Program-made: the position numbers and the translations under genes
Source of the DNA: Spectribacter acetivorans
GTDB taxonomy: Bacteria > Pseudomonadota > Gammaproteobacteria > Nevskiales > Salinisphaeraceae
Length of the DNA: 64,000 nt
NCBI RefSeq assembly: GCF_031846305.1
Contig: NZ_JAVRHY010000011.1
Location: 1-64,000 of the forward strand
Direction: 5' to 3'
Notes under the pieces: model-generated
What the model was told of the DNA's origin: nothing
The model's database searches: none
What the model saw: the letters and a program-made list of their open reading frames with translations, nothing else
Shown here: piece by piece, positions 1-8,017 of the stretch
Layout: each line of letters begins with the position of its first letter
How positions within the stretch are numbered: position 1 is the first letter of the stretch

Positions 1-1
1 G

Positions 2-493
2 CCGTACGTCGGCGCCACCCTGTCGATGTACCCGGCCCCCAACTCGATCACCAATCCGGTCAACCCGGATGAGGCCGACGAGCCGCGGCTGGGCACGTTC
101 ATCGCGTGGGATGCCACCAAGGGCGAAATCAAGTGGTCCATCGCCGAGCCCTTCTCGGTGTGGAGTGGCGCCTTGGCCACCGCGGGTGACGTGGTGTTCT
201 ACGGCACGCTCGAAGGCTACCTGAAGGCAGTTGATGCCAAGACCGGCAAGGAGCTTTATCGCTTCAAGACGCCGTCCGGCATCATCGGCAACGTCAACAC
301 CTGGACGCACGACGACAAGCAGTACATCGGCGTGCTCTCGGGTATTGGTGGCTGGGCCGGTATCGGCATGGCTGCCGGGTTGACCGACCCGAACGCCGGC
401 CTGGGCGCCGTGGGTGCCTACAAGTCGCTGTCGCAGAACACGCAGCTGGGCGGCGTCCTGACGCTGTTCGCGCTGCCGGATAGCGCACTCTAA
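2..493 (+). CDS. xoxF: XoxF-type PQQ methanol/alcohol dehydrogenase, C-terminal fragment
   Basis: Partial gene: the window cuts off the start, and about 163 C-terminal residues remain. The frame is open from base 2. XoxF enzymes are periplasmic PQQ quinoproteins that need a lanthanide and oxidise methanol or other primary alcohols, passing electrons to a dedicated cytochrome c. The fragment shows the end of the beta-propeller: tryptophan-docking-type repeats such as GTFIAWDATKGEIKWS and GYLKAVDAKTGKELYRFKTPSG, then the GIGGWAGIG segment typical of the family's tail. The calcium/lanthanide-selecting aspartates lie upstream of the window and cannot be checked. The subtype call rests on the C-terminal sequence plus the following xoxG- and xoxJ-like genes. 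A related PQQ alcohol dehydrogenase is the main alternative. Confidence 0.88.
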   Translation, partial: PYVGATLSMYPAPNSITNPVNPDEADEPRLGTFIAWDATKGEIKWSIAEPFSVWSGALATAGDVVFYGTLEGYLKAVDAKTGKELYRFKTPSGIIGNVNTWTHDDKQYIGVLSGIGGWAGIGMAAGLTDPNAGLGAVGAYKSLSQNTQLGGVLTLFALPDSAL

Positions 494-519
494 GTCGACC
501 GACAACCGTTGGTGGACAC

Positions 520-557
520 GCGCCCGCACCCTGCTTCGGGGTGCGGGCGCTTTTCTT
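520..557 (+). terminator. Rho-independent terminator after xoxF
   Basis: A GC-rich hairpin with a perfect 12-13 bp stem (GCGCCCGCACCC / GGGTGCGGGCGC) and a short loop is followed directly by TTTTCTT. It lies 27 bases after the xoxF stop and ahead of the cytochrome gene, so it should limit read-through from the highly expressed dehydrogenase to its partner genes. Confidence 0.88.
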
Positions 558-620
558 GCGGGAAGTGCCCCGGACAGACACACTGAGGCCACCCGACATC
601 GATCACGATATAGGTGCGAA

Positions 621-1214
621 ATGAGGATGACCCGCCGACTCTTTTCCCTGTTTTTCCTGACCCTGGTACTGGGCACGGCCGGCCTGCAGGTGGCCTGCTC
701 CGAGAGCCAGAGCAAGACAGCATCGAACGACAGCGCGACCGAGGAACCGGCCGGCGCTGACGAGAGCCAGGACAGCGGCAACACCCAGGTGGCCGCGGCC
801 GACACCGAATCCGAGCCCACCGATGATGCGGCCTCGAACGAAGATGGTGGTGGCGATACGTCCGGCAAGCCGTACGACGTATCCTGTGACGACGATCACT
901 GCGTCGCCAACGAGGCCGTCGTCACCGGCTACGAGAAGTATCACGCCCACTGCCATACCTGCCACGGACCGAACGGCGTGGGCAGCACCTTTGCGCCCAG
1001 CCTCGTGGACCGCCTGGAGGACCTGAACCAGGGCGAGTTCACCGGCATCATCGCCAACGGCAAGAAGCGGTTCGATTCGACCACCGGCACCTACTCGGTG
1101 ATGCCGGCCTGGAAGGACAACCCGGACGTGATGAGCAACGTCGGCCAGCTCTGGGCCTATCTCAAGGCCCGCTCGGATGAAGCGCTGCCGGCGGTTCACC
1201 CCGATCCGAAGTAA
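621..1214 (+). CDS. xoxG: XoxG-like cytochrome c, partner of XoxF
   Basis: Exported c-type cytochrome of 197 residues, the likely electron acceptor for the adjacent quinoprotein. An N-terminal hydrophobic segment (about 7-25) ends at VAC, so it may be a lipoprotein, although the lipobox is not canonical. Residues 27-85 form a long acidic, Ser/Glu/Asp-rich linker. The heme-binding CHTCH motif is at 111-115 and the probable axial methionine is Met161 in YSVMPAW. An extra cysteine pair (Cys89, Cys94) precedes the heme motif. It sits between xoxF and the metallohydrolase gene, the usual place for the XoxF cytochrome. The acidic linker is longer than the minimal cytochrome needs and may tether the domain. 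Confidence 0.85.
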   Translation: MRMTRRLFSLFFLTLVLGTAGLQVACSESQSKTASNDSATEEPAGADESQDSGNTQVAAADTESEPTDDAASNEDGGGDTSGKPYDVSCDDDHCVANEAVVTGYEKYHAHCHTCHGPNGVGSTFAPSLVDRLEDLNQGEFTGIIANGKKRFDSTTGTYSVMPAWKDNPDVMSNVGQLWAYLKARSDEALPAVHPDPK

Positions 1215-1266
1215 GGGGCCGCGAGCGGCCACCATTGTGCTGCTGCTCGCCCGACCCTTTCGCCTG

Positions 1267-2196
1267 ATGGCCATCGCGAGATGGCTCGCTTATCGCCTCC
1301 TGCCGGCCATGCTGATGGCCGGCAGCGGGGCTGCCGGTGCCGCCCTGCCGGTATCGGAAGTCGCACCCGGCATGTTCGTACACCAGGGGCATACCGAACA
1401 GGCCCGTTCGGACAACGGCAATGACATCGCCAATGCCGGCTTCGTGGTCGGCGATGACTGTGTCGCGGTCATCGATACCCTCGGATCACCAGCGCTCGGG
1501 CGCCAGCTGGCCGCCAGCGTGGCCCACCGGACGGATCTGCCGATCTGTGCAGTGATCAACACCCACGTGCACCCGGACCATGTGCTGGGCAACAGGGCGC
1601 TGACCGGCGATGACCGGCCACTGTTCGGGCATGAGCAACTGCCGCGGGCACTCGCCGCACGCGCGGACGGCTATCTGGCGGCAGCAAACAGGACCTATGT
1701 CGCGGATGCCGATACCTCCTGGATTGTTGCACCAACCACCACGGTTGCCGATACGAGGCGAATCGACCTGGGTGGCCGCACCCTGGTACTGGAAGCCTGG
1801 CCGACCGCCCACAGCAACACCGATCTGACTGTCTTCGACACAGGCTCGGGCACTCTGTGGACGGGGGATCTGGTTTTTATCGACCGGATGCCGGCGCTCG
1901 ACGGCAGCATCAACGGCTGGCTGAGCGTGCTCGATGAACTGTCGGGCCGCTCGGACGTCAAACGAATAGTGCCCGGACACGGACCGGCATGTGCGCCCTG
2001 GCCGGCCGGCAGCGCCCCGTTACGACGCTACCTTAGCCATCTCCGTACGCAGGTGCGGGACGCGATTGACCAGGGACGCACGATCGAGCAGGCGATCGCG
2101 AACATCGGCTATGACCGCGCGCAGGACTGGCCGCTGTTCGATCAAGTTCACCGGCGCAATGTCACCGCGGCATTCGCGGAACTGGAATGGGAGTAG
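1267..2196 (+). CDS. Quinoprotein relay system zinc metallohydrolase (MBL fold)
   Basis: Secreted metallo-beta-lactamase-fold protein of 309 residues from the ATG at 1267; this start gives a clear signal peptide ending near AGAA. Metal ligands are visible: HVHPDH (His100, His102, Asp104, His105), His182, Asp201 and His238. The family is repeatedly found beside PQQ dehydrogenases and SoxYZ-like carriers and is annotated as a quinoprotein relay system zinc metallohydrolase; its substrate is unknown. Here it lies between xoxG and the SoxYZ-like gene, the expected partners. A longer reading frame begins at 1177 inside xoxG but would bury the signal peptide, so I did not use it. Confidence 0.82.
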   Translation: MAIARWLAYRLLPAMLMAGSGAAGAALPVSEVAPGMFVHQGHTEQARSDNGNDIANAGFVVGDDCVAVIDTLGSPALGRQLAASVAHRTDLPICAVINTHVHPDHVLGNRALTGDDRPLFGHEQLPRALAARADGYLAAANRTYVADADTSWIVAPTTTVADTRRIDLGGRTLVLEAWPTAHSNTDLTVFDTGSGTLWTGDLVFIDRMPALDGSINGWLSVLDELSGRSDVKRIVPGHGPACAPWPAGSAPLRRYLSHLRTQVRDAIDQGRTIEQAIANIGYDRAQDWPLFDQVHRRNVTAAFAELEWE

Positions 2197-2201
2197 ACGT
2201 C

Positions 2202-3050
2202 ATGGCCAACCACAGACCGCGCACGATCCGTCGTCTGCTTGCACGGCAATTCATTGCCGCGACCGCAATTGCCGGCCTTCTCGGCCCGACGATGGCCGGC
2301 GCCGCGACAGCCGACGACGAACAAATCCCCGAATCCAGCGCCTGGCCCAGCCTCAAGGCGGAACACTTCGGTGACCGGCCGATCCGGGATGGCGAGGCGA
2401 TCATCGGCCTGGATGCCCCCTATCGCGCCGAGGACGCCGCCATCGTGCCTATCGCCATCACCGACAAGCTGTCATCGGACGATGAGCGTCGTATCGAGCG
2501 CCTGTGGCTGGTAATCGACAACAACCCGGTGCCGATGTCGGCCGAGTTCGAGTTCGGGCCGGCCGCGGCCAGTGCCGATATCGCCACCCGCGTCCGGGTG
2601 AACGCCTACACCCACATGCGGGCCATCGCGGAAACCGGTGACGGCCAGCTCTACATGACCACCCGCTACGTCAAGGCCAGTGGCGGCTGCTCCGCGCCTG
2701 CCTCGAAGGACCCGGACGCAGCCCTGGCCAACATGGGGCAGATTCGTCTGCGCGAGCTCAGCGGGTCGGACAAGCCGGGACGGCGCATCCAGATGCTCAC
2801 GCGCCACCCCAACCACACCGGCCTGCAGATGAACCAAGTCACCCGGCTGCACGTGCCGGAGCACTACGTGAATGCCATCGAGATCAACGCCGGGGATCGC
2901 AATGTCCTGAGTGCCACGATGACGTTCTCACTCAGCGAGAATCCGAGCCTGCGCTTTTCCTATCAGCCGGTCGGCTCGGCACCGCTGACGATTGCGGTTC
3001 GGGATACCGAGGAAAACACCTTCACCGCCGAGTACGCGGCCGCGCCATGA
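2202..3050 (+). CDS. Quinoprotein dehydrogenase-associated SoxYZ-like carrier protein
   Basis: Exported protein of 282 residues with SoxY-like and SoxZ-like halves fused. SoxY in sulfur oxidation carries its substrate on a cysteine near a glycine-rich end. Here the matching site is SGGCSAP with Cys163 at the end of the SoxY-like half, and residues from about 185 onward resemble SoxZ. The start at 2202 was chosen over 2187 because GGGAG lies at suitable spacing and it gives a clean Arg-rich signal peptide. It overlaps or abuts the metallohydrolase gene, so the two are probably co-translated. The fused carrier is known only by association with quinoproteins; its cargo is not established. Confidence 0.82.
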   Translation: MANHRPRTIRRLLARQFIAATAIAGLLGPTMAGAATADDEQIPESSAWPSLKAEHFGDRPIRDGEAIIGLDAPYRAEDAAIVPIAITDKLSSDDERRIERLWLVIDNNPVPMSAEFEFGPAAASADIATRVRVNAYTHMRAIAETGDGQLYMTTRYVKASGGCSAPASKDPDAALANMGQIRLRELSGSDKPGRRIQMLTRHPNHTGLQMNQVTRLHVPEHYVNAIEINAGDRNVLSATMTFSLSENPSLRFSYQPVGSAPLTIAVRDTEENTFTAEYAAAP

Positions 3051-3067
3051 GCGCGCACGCGCACGTG

Positions 3068-3817
3068 TCAGTCGAAGTAGGCGCGGTCGCGCTCCTTGAG
3101 GGTGTCGAGCCCCTTGACCGTATCCATGCCCCGGGCACCCCGGAAGTCCGTGCGGGGCACGATGGCGCCGGTGAGGTCGGCATCGGTCAGGTCAGCGCCC
3201 CGGAATTCCGCTCCCGCAAGGTCGGCCCGGGACAGGTCCGCCCCGGCGAGATTGGCGTTCGTGAAATCGACGAACTTGAGATAGGCCCGCGACAGGTCGG
3301 CGCCGGAAAGATCGGCCGCCACCATCTCCGCGCCGTTGAACACCGCGTTCATCAGGCCCATCGACTGATTCTTCATGTCCGCCCCGCCCCGCAGACCGGA
3401 CAGATCGGCGCCACTGAAATCGGTGCCCGACAGATCGCCGATGAGCCGCACCTTCGGCAGGCTGGCGTTGACGAAACGCGCGTCCTTGGCCACCACGCTG
3501 AACATGCTCGCGCCGGCGAAGCGTGCGCCGCCGAGGTCCGCGCCGATCATGCGTCCCAGATCCAGGTTGACGCCGGCCAGGTCCGCATTGGTCAGGTCGC
3601 TGTTCGACACATTGATGCTTCGCAGATCAACGCCGAGAAAATCCAGCCCGGCCAGATCGGCCCCGGCCACTTCGGCATCGTACAGGCCGTTCTGCCGCTG
3701 TTGCGCATCCGCCAGGATCGCTTCGACGGCGGTGCGGTCCAGATTGTCGTCCGCGACCGCAGCGCCGGCCATCACCAGGGCGGCGGCTGCCATAACCAAT
3801 CGTTTACTTGCTGCCAT
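3068..3817 (-). CDS. Exported pentapeptide-repeat protein
   Basis: A 249-residue protein on the strand opposite the xox genes. The start has a good AGGAG site and is followed by a signal peptide (about 1-22, ending AAVADD). From about residue 45 to 230 the sequence is built of A(D/N)LXX pentapeptide repeats, for example GADLAGLDF, TNADLAG, GADLSRADLAG and GADLTDADLTGA, which fold into a right-handed quadrilateral helix. No catalytic residue is visible. Pentapeptide proteins are usually binding scaffolds or DNA mimics in the cytoplasm; an exported one next to a quinoprotein system may instead bind a periplasmic partner, which is inference. It is convergent with the SoxYZ-like gene and divergent from xoxJ. 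Confidence 0.85.
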   Translation of the reverse strand: MAASKRLVMAAAALVMAGAAVADDNLDRTAVEAILADAQQRQNGLYDAEVAGADLAGLDFLGVDLRSINVSNSDLTNADLAGVNLDLGRMIGADLGGARFAGASMFSVVAKDARFVNASLPKVRLIGDLSGTDFSGADLSGLRGGADMKNQSMGLMNAVFNGAEMVAADLSGADLSRAYLKFVDFTNANLAGADLSRADLAGAEFRGADLTDADLTGAIVPRTDFRGARGMDTVKGLDTLKERDRAYFD

Positions 3818-3978
3818 GTGCGGTCTCCTGCGTACCCGGACGGGCGATTGACGTATTCGGTTTCCCGGTTCAGGGTCGATCGGCACCTTTCGGCACCATC
3901 CTGTAACCGGACCGTCGGCGCCCGCAAGCCATTGCATCGAACGAGCCACCTTCACCCAGATTGCAAGCGAGGATTCCA

Positions 3979-4845
3979 ATGAAAACACGTTACCCGGCAT
4001 GGATCGGCGGCATCGTAGCCGCGCTGCTCGGCACCGCCGCCGTGGGCGCGGATGAGCGAGAGGCATTCCGGGCCTGTGCCGATCCGAGCAACATGCCCAT
4101 GGTCAACGAGGCCGGCGAAGGGTTCGAGAACAAGATTGCCGAACTGTTCGCCGACAAGCTGGGGCTGCCGCTCGAGTATTACTGGGTGCCCCAGCAGATG
4201 GGTTTCGGGCGTGTTTCGCTCAAGAACTTCCTCGACGACAAGAACCGCTATGCCTGCGACGTGGTGCTGTCGGCCGGTTCCGGCTTCGAGGTTGGCCAGA
4301 CCACGCCGGCCTACTTCCGGTCCACCTACGTGATGGTGTTCCCGGAAGGCACCGGGCTGGACGACGTCCAGGAGCCCGCCGATCTGCTCGATCTGCCGGC
4401 CGACAAGCGGGAGAACCTGCGCATCGGCGGGTTCACCAAGTCGCCGCCGGTCACCTGGCTGCAGCGCAACGGCATGCTCACCAACCTGGTGGGCTACCGC
4501 ACCCAGTCCGGCAGCCGCGATTTCGACCCGGGTGACGTGATCCGCAACGAGCTGGTCAACGGCGACCTGGATATCGTCATGCTCTGGGGGCCGATCGGCG
4601 GGTATTACGCCCAGCAGATCGACACACCCAAGCTGCGTGTCGTTCCCTTCGAACCCGACGAGGGTCTGGCCGTTTCGTTCCCCATCCGGATGGCGGTACG
4701 CTACGGCGAGAACGAATGGATGGAGACCGTATCCAACCTGATCCGCGACAATCGCGACGAAATCGAGTCCATTCTGGCCGATTACAACGTACCCCTGGTA
4801 CCGCTCACGGAAAGCGACAAGTCCGTGCCGGATGACGACGACTGA
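3979..4845 (+). CDS. xoxJ: XoxJ-like periplasmic binding protein, quinoprotein-associated
   Basis: Periplasmic solute-binding-fold protein of 288 residues. AGGA precedes the ATG at 3979 and a signal peptide ends near VGADE. The early motif RACADPSNMPM and the later LRIGGFTKSPP and GDLDIVMLWGPIGGYYA stretches are typical of the family of quinoprotein dehydrogenase-associated putative ABC substrate-binding proteins. XoxJ/MxaJ are needed for active dehydrogenase, probably as chaperones for the apo-enzyme or cofactor loading rather than for transport, and no ABC permease is nearby here. The acidic C-terminus (DDDD) is unremarkable for an exported protein in this genome. Confidence 0.86.
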   Translation: MKTRYPAWIGGIVAALLGTAAVGADEREAFRACADPSNMPMVNEAGEGFENKIAELFADKLGLPLEYYWVPQQMGFGRVSLKNFLDDKNRYACDVVLSAGSGFEVGQTTPAYFRSTYVMVFPEGTGLDDVQEPADLLDLPADKRENLRIGGFTKSPPVTWLQRNGMLTNLVGYRTQSGSRDFDPGDVIRNELVNGDLDIVMLWGPIGGYYAQQIDTPKLRVVPFEPDEGLAVSFPIRMAVRYGENEWMETVSNLIRDNRDEIESILADYNVPLVPLTESDKSVPDDDD

Positions 4846-4890
4846 TACATCGATAACGCATCGCAGACACGCGACACCACGGAGGATGAT

Positions 4891-5583
4891 GTGAAGCGAC
4901 ATACCCTGAGCTGCCTGCTGGCCGCTGCGCTGGCAGTGCCTACCGGCATGGCGGCAGCCGAAACCACCGACGACGAATTCTCACAAGCCAACCAGCTGCT
5001 GTTTCTGGAGAATCATCTGGACGGGGCGAGCGGCCCGATGATCTACGAATACCAGCTGACCAAGCGGGCCACCAAGGCCGGCGAGGATGACCTCGACGAA
5101 GGCATCCGCATGACCAGCAAGCCCGGCGCGGAAGCCAAGGCGCGCAATGTATCGTTCGATTACGACAGCGGCGACGACAACGATTACGTGCGTAAGGTGC
5201 CCTCGGCACGCGGGAATCCGGTGATCATGATGTTCCTGCAGCGCGACGTGGCGGAAATGGATCGCCTGACCGGCGGCTCCTGGCGCTTCTTCCAGAAGCA
5301 GGTAAAGCTGGCGCTGGAGCACGAGTCCGAGGTGGAGACGGTCACGGTCGATTACGACGGAAAGCAGGTCTCGGCCCAGAAGATCCGGCTGATGCCCTAT
5401 CAGGACGAAGACCGGCCGCAAATGGCCCCCTACCGTGGCAAGGTGTACGAGTTCATCGTCTCCGAATCGATTCCGGGCGAAGTGTATGAAATCCGCACGC
5501 GAGTCCCCGCGGCGGAGGGTGACCAACCCCTGATCGAGGAATCCCTTCGTTTGACCGGCGTGCAGCCGGCGGGCGATAGCTGA
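4891..5583 (+). CDS. Secreted protein of unknown function in the xox cluster
   Basis: A 230-residue exported protein with a GTG start, supported by GGAGGA five bases upstream. The signal peptide is residues 1-23, ending MAAAE. The mature part is charged and mixed alpha/beta, with ENHLDGASGPMIYEYQLTKR near the N-terminus and VSFDYDSGDDNDYV in the middle. I recognise no named domain and no metal or heme motif. It follows xoxJ by 45 bases on the same strand and its TGA stop overlaps the start region of the DUF3280-like gene, so it probably belongs to the same transcription unit and works with the quinoprotein in the periplasm. Confidence 0.75.
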   Translation: MKRHTLSCLLAAALAVPTGMAAAETTDDEFSQANQLLFLENHLDGASGPMIYEYQLTKRATKAGEDDLDEGIRMTSKPGAEAKARNVSFDYDSGDDNDYVRKVPSARGNPVIMMFLQRDVAEMDRLTGGSWRFFQKQVKLALEHESEVETVTVDYDGKQVSAQKIRLMPYQDEDRPQMAPYRGKVYEFIVSESIPGEVYEIRTRVPAAEGDQPLIEESLRLTGVQPAGDS

Positions 5584-5621
5584 TCCGGTTACGGGGCCGG
5601 CAACTGGCCGCGCTCACGCTG

Positions 5622-6242
5622 ATGGCGGGCGGCCTGACCCTGGGCACCATCGCCCAGGCGTCGGACCGCGACTGCCGCAGCGTGGCGATCCTGCCCTTCG
5701 ATCTGCTCGACTCCAGCGTCCAGGCGGATATCGAAGGGCGGCAGGCCGAGGATATCGCCAGGGCACGACGTGCCACCGAGCGCGCCCGCAAGCTTCTCGC
5801 CAATCTGCCCGCATTCTGCCCGGTGGACGTCGCCCCGGCGGCGTCGGCCATCGACCAGGCCCGGCAGCGGTATCGCTACCTCCACCGCTGCAACGGCTGC
5901 GAACTCGACATCGCGCGCCAGCTCGATGCGGACCTGGTCCTGGTCGGCTGGGCCCAGAAAGTCAGCAGCCTGATCCTCAACATCAACGCGGTCATCCGCG
6001 AGGTTGATACCGGCATCGATCTGGCCGGCGGCTCGGTGGACATGCGCAGCAACACCAATGAAGCCTGGCGGCGGGCCACGCGCACCCTGGTCAGCGATAT
6101 CCTGCGCCGCAGCTACAACGCCACGGTGTCGAAGGTTCAGTCGCCCGAGGCCGCGAAGTCCACGATACCGCGCAGAATCGAGTTGACCTCACGCGCGAAT
6201 CCGGCCGCGCCCTCGGCCGCGAGCGCTTCCGGCAGCAGGTAG
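5622..6242 (+). CDS. DUF3280/DUF2380-like protein of the xox cluster
   Basis: A 206-residue reading from the first ATG. The sequence RSVAILPFDLLDSS, RCNGCELDIARQLDADLVLVGWAQKVSSLILNI resembles a family of unknown function often found with XoxF genes in methylotrophs (recognition from memory, moderate certainty). The ATG at 5622 truncates the hydrophobic leader. The frame is open back to a TAG at 5577, and codons 5580-5621 would add IRLRGRQLAALTL and complete a proper signal peptide, so translation may begin at a non-AUG codon (CTG 5580 or ATC 5583) coupled to the upstream stop. The last 35 residues overlap the end of the opposite-strand DUF302 gene and look low-complexity. Confidence 0.68.
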   Translation: MAGGLTLGTIAQASDRDCRSVAILPFDLLDSSVQADIEGRQAEDIARARRATERARKLLANLPAFCPVDVAPAASAIDQARQRYRYLHRCNGCELDIARQLDADLVLVGWAQKVSSLILNINAVIREVDTGIDLAGGSVDMRSNTNEAWRRATRTLVSDILRRSYNATVSKVQSPEAAKSTIPRRIELTSRANPAAPSAASASGSR

Positions 6243-6652
6243 GTCTGGATCAGAACCGTCTCGCCCTGCGCCAGCACAGTGACCTTGCAGGGCATGTACA
6301 CCATCAGCGCCGGGTCGATATCGATGGCGCGGCGGGCGTACTCCAGATTGCAGAAACTGACGATGTGCGCATCCGGAAAATCCGGGTGGCCGCGCCGGCG
6401 AATGGGGTCGCCCAGATTGTTGCGGGCGGTGATTGCGAAATTCTCCTGGGTGATCGCCAGCTCCAGATCAATCATCACATCGGCAACCGGCTTGTCCGTC
6501 GATCGCGCATAGCGCAGATCGGCGGCGCTCGGGTCCTGGGTGCAGGCCGCAACAGCGGTGGCCAGCACGACGCTCAGCAGCGCCCGCGTCAGCGCGCCGG
6601 CAGGTAGACGCTTGCGCTGCGTAGCGGATTGAGACATCGCTGTTCCAGCCAT
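6137..6652 (-). CDS. DUF302-family lipoprotein
   Basis: A 171-residue protein with a lipoprotein signal (hydrophobic stretch ending VAACTQD). The mature domain runs DVMIDLELAITQENFAITARNNLGDPIRRRG ... IVSFCNLEYARRAIDIDPALMVYMPCKVTVLAQGETVLIQT, the TT1751-like DUF302 fold with its conserved cysteine in MPCKV; a second Cys lies in FCNLE. Function of the family is unknown; some members occur with sulfur or redox proteins. A start at 6637 (MSQSATQ) is equally possible. Its 5' end overlaps the hydrolase gene by about 50-64 bases, suggesting co-translation, and its 3' end overlaps the convergent DUF3280-like gene by 106 bases. Confidence 0.8.
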   Translation of the reverse strand: MAGTAMSQSATQRKRLPAGALTRALLSVVLATAVAACTQDPSAADLRYARSTDKPVADVMIDLELAITQENFAITARNNLGDPIRRRGHPDFPDAHIVSFCNLEYARRAIDIDPALMVYMPCKVTVLAQGETVLIQTYLLPEALAAEGAAGFAREVNSILRGIVDFAASGD

Positions 6653-7572
6653 CCCCGCGGCAGACGCCGCGTTTCACCGGCCCGCGCCATCTGGATCGCG
6701 ATACAAATGGCGCCGGCAACCACTCCGGGCTGTTCCAGATGCACGTGGTGGCCGCTGTGCTGCGCCACCAGATGCACGGCCCCCGGGTGGGACTCGACGA
6801 ATTCCTGCTGCATGTCGCGCCATAACTCTTCGGACGCCACCGCCGAGGCGTTGGCCGAGCGGATCGGGCGCCCCCGCGAGACCACCACCAACGGCAGTTC
6901 CGGCGGCAGACTGGTTTGCTGCACCTGCAGCGCGCTGTCGCGGAATGCCGCCAGCTCGGTATGGACGGTGCGATTGGTCACCGCACGATAGGTCAGATGC
7001 TCCACCACTGCCCGGATACCAGCCGGCAGGGCCGGCGGAATGGTGGCCGGCGAGAACACCATGAAACGGCCCCGCGGCGCCACGGCCGTGCCGGCCTGCT
7101 CGTAGCGCTCGATCTGGCGCGCCTGGCTGGCATCAACCAGCACCAGACCGGCCACATCCTCCGGATACTGATGCTCGAACAACTGCATGTTCCAGCCGCC
7201 GAAGGAGTGACCGACCAGGACGTAGGGCGGCGCCTCATCCGCCTGCTGCAGCAACTTGTGCAGCTCACGCGCGATCACCGCGCTACTGCGCGTCCCCGGG
7301 GTGGCCCGGCTCCAGCCATAGCCCGGGCGGTCATAGCTGCAGACGCGGTTGCTGTAGGACAGCCATGGCTGCACCCGCGACCAGTCGAGGGACGTCCCAC
7401 CCAGCCCGGAATCCAGCACCACCGTTGGGGCGCCCTGCCCCGTGCAGTGCAGGTGCATGCGATGGCCTTCCACCTCGAACAGCGAGCCCGGCGCCGCATA
7501 CTCGGTGTCCGCCGACGCCATTCCGACGCCGGTCAGCATCAGTACTGCCAAGCCGAAGATCCGATTTATCAT
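6589..7572 (-). CDS. Exported alpha/beta hydrolase
   Basis: A 327-residue alpha/beta-hydrolase-fold enzyme with a signal peptide (1-21, ending MASAD). The start at 7572 has GGGAG upstream. The nucleophile elbow GHSFGG places Ser123; an oxyanion-type region VVLDSGLGG is at 51-59; a likely acid lies in LVLVDASQ; the catalytic histidine is probably in the HSGHHVHLEQPG segment near the C-terminus. Substrate cannot be told from the sequence; esterase or peptidase-like activity is plausible. It heads a two-gene unit with the DUF302 lipoprotein. Confidence 0.85.
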   Translation of the reverse strand: MINRIFGLAVLMLTGVGMASADTEYAAPGSLFEVEGHRMHLHCTGQGAPTVVLDSGLGGTSLDWSRVQPWLSYSNRVCSYDRPGYGWSRATPGTRSSAVIARELHKLLQQADEAPPYVLVGHSFGGWNMQLFEHQYPEDVAGLVLVDASQARQIERYEQAGTAVAPRGRFMVFSPATIPPALPAGIRAVVEHLTYRAVTNRTVHTELAAFRDSALQVQQTSLPPELPLVVVSRGRPIRSANASAVASEELWRDMQQEFVESHPGAVHLVAQHSGHHVHLEQPGVVAGAICIAIQMARAGETRRLPRGWLEQRCLNPLRSASVYLPAR

Positions 7573-7663
7573 TCGAGCAACTCCCGTGTGAGCACCGGGC
7601 CGCATCAAGTGCCAGCCTACCGCATACGGCCGGGCAACGAATCAGGACGCACCAATACCAGGC

Positions 7664-7960
7664 ATGAAACAGGCCAGAACTGTGACCTTGCCGGTCAAGG
7701 TCGTGCCCGGCGCCTCGCGCACCGAAATCGCGGGCTGGCTGGGTCATCGGCTGAAGCTACGGGTACGCCAGCCAGCCGATAGGGGACGAGCCAACGCCGC
7801 CGTGATCGCGCTGATTGCCCAACAGCTGGCGTTATCGCCGGCTGACGTGCGGATCAGCCGCGGCGCCACCACCCCCGCCAAGACACTGATCATCGGCGGG
7901 CTGGACGCCGCTACCCTGCGCGACCGGCTGAAGCACCTGACCGGTGCGACCCCTGATTGA
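7664..7960 (+). CDS. DUF167/YggU family protein
   Basis: A small protein of 98 residues with the family pattern VKVVPGASRTEIAGW ... LKLRVRQPADRGRANAAVIALIAQQL ... SRGATTPAKTLII. DUF167 proteins are conserved but uncharacterised, small alpha/beta proteins. In many proteobacteria the gene follows yggT near pilT or proC; here it stands alone, 90 bases from the divergent hydrolase gene, followed by a membrane protein gene. Length matches the family. Confidence 0.85.
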   Translation: MKQARTVTLPVKVVPGASRTEIAGWLGHRLKLRVRQPADRGRANAAVIALIAQQLALSPADVRISRGATTPAKTLIIGGLDAATLRDRLKHLTGATPD

Positions 7961-8017
7961 CCGGCCAGGGCCGCACCCGGTGTAGACTCGACCCGCGATC
8001 ACCTCGAATGGTCTGCG

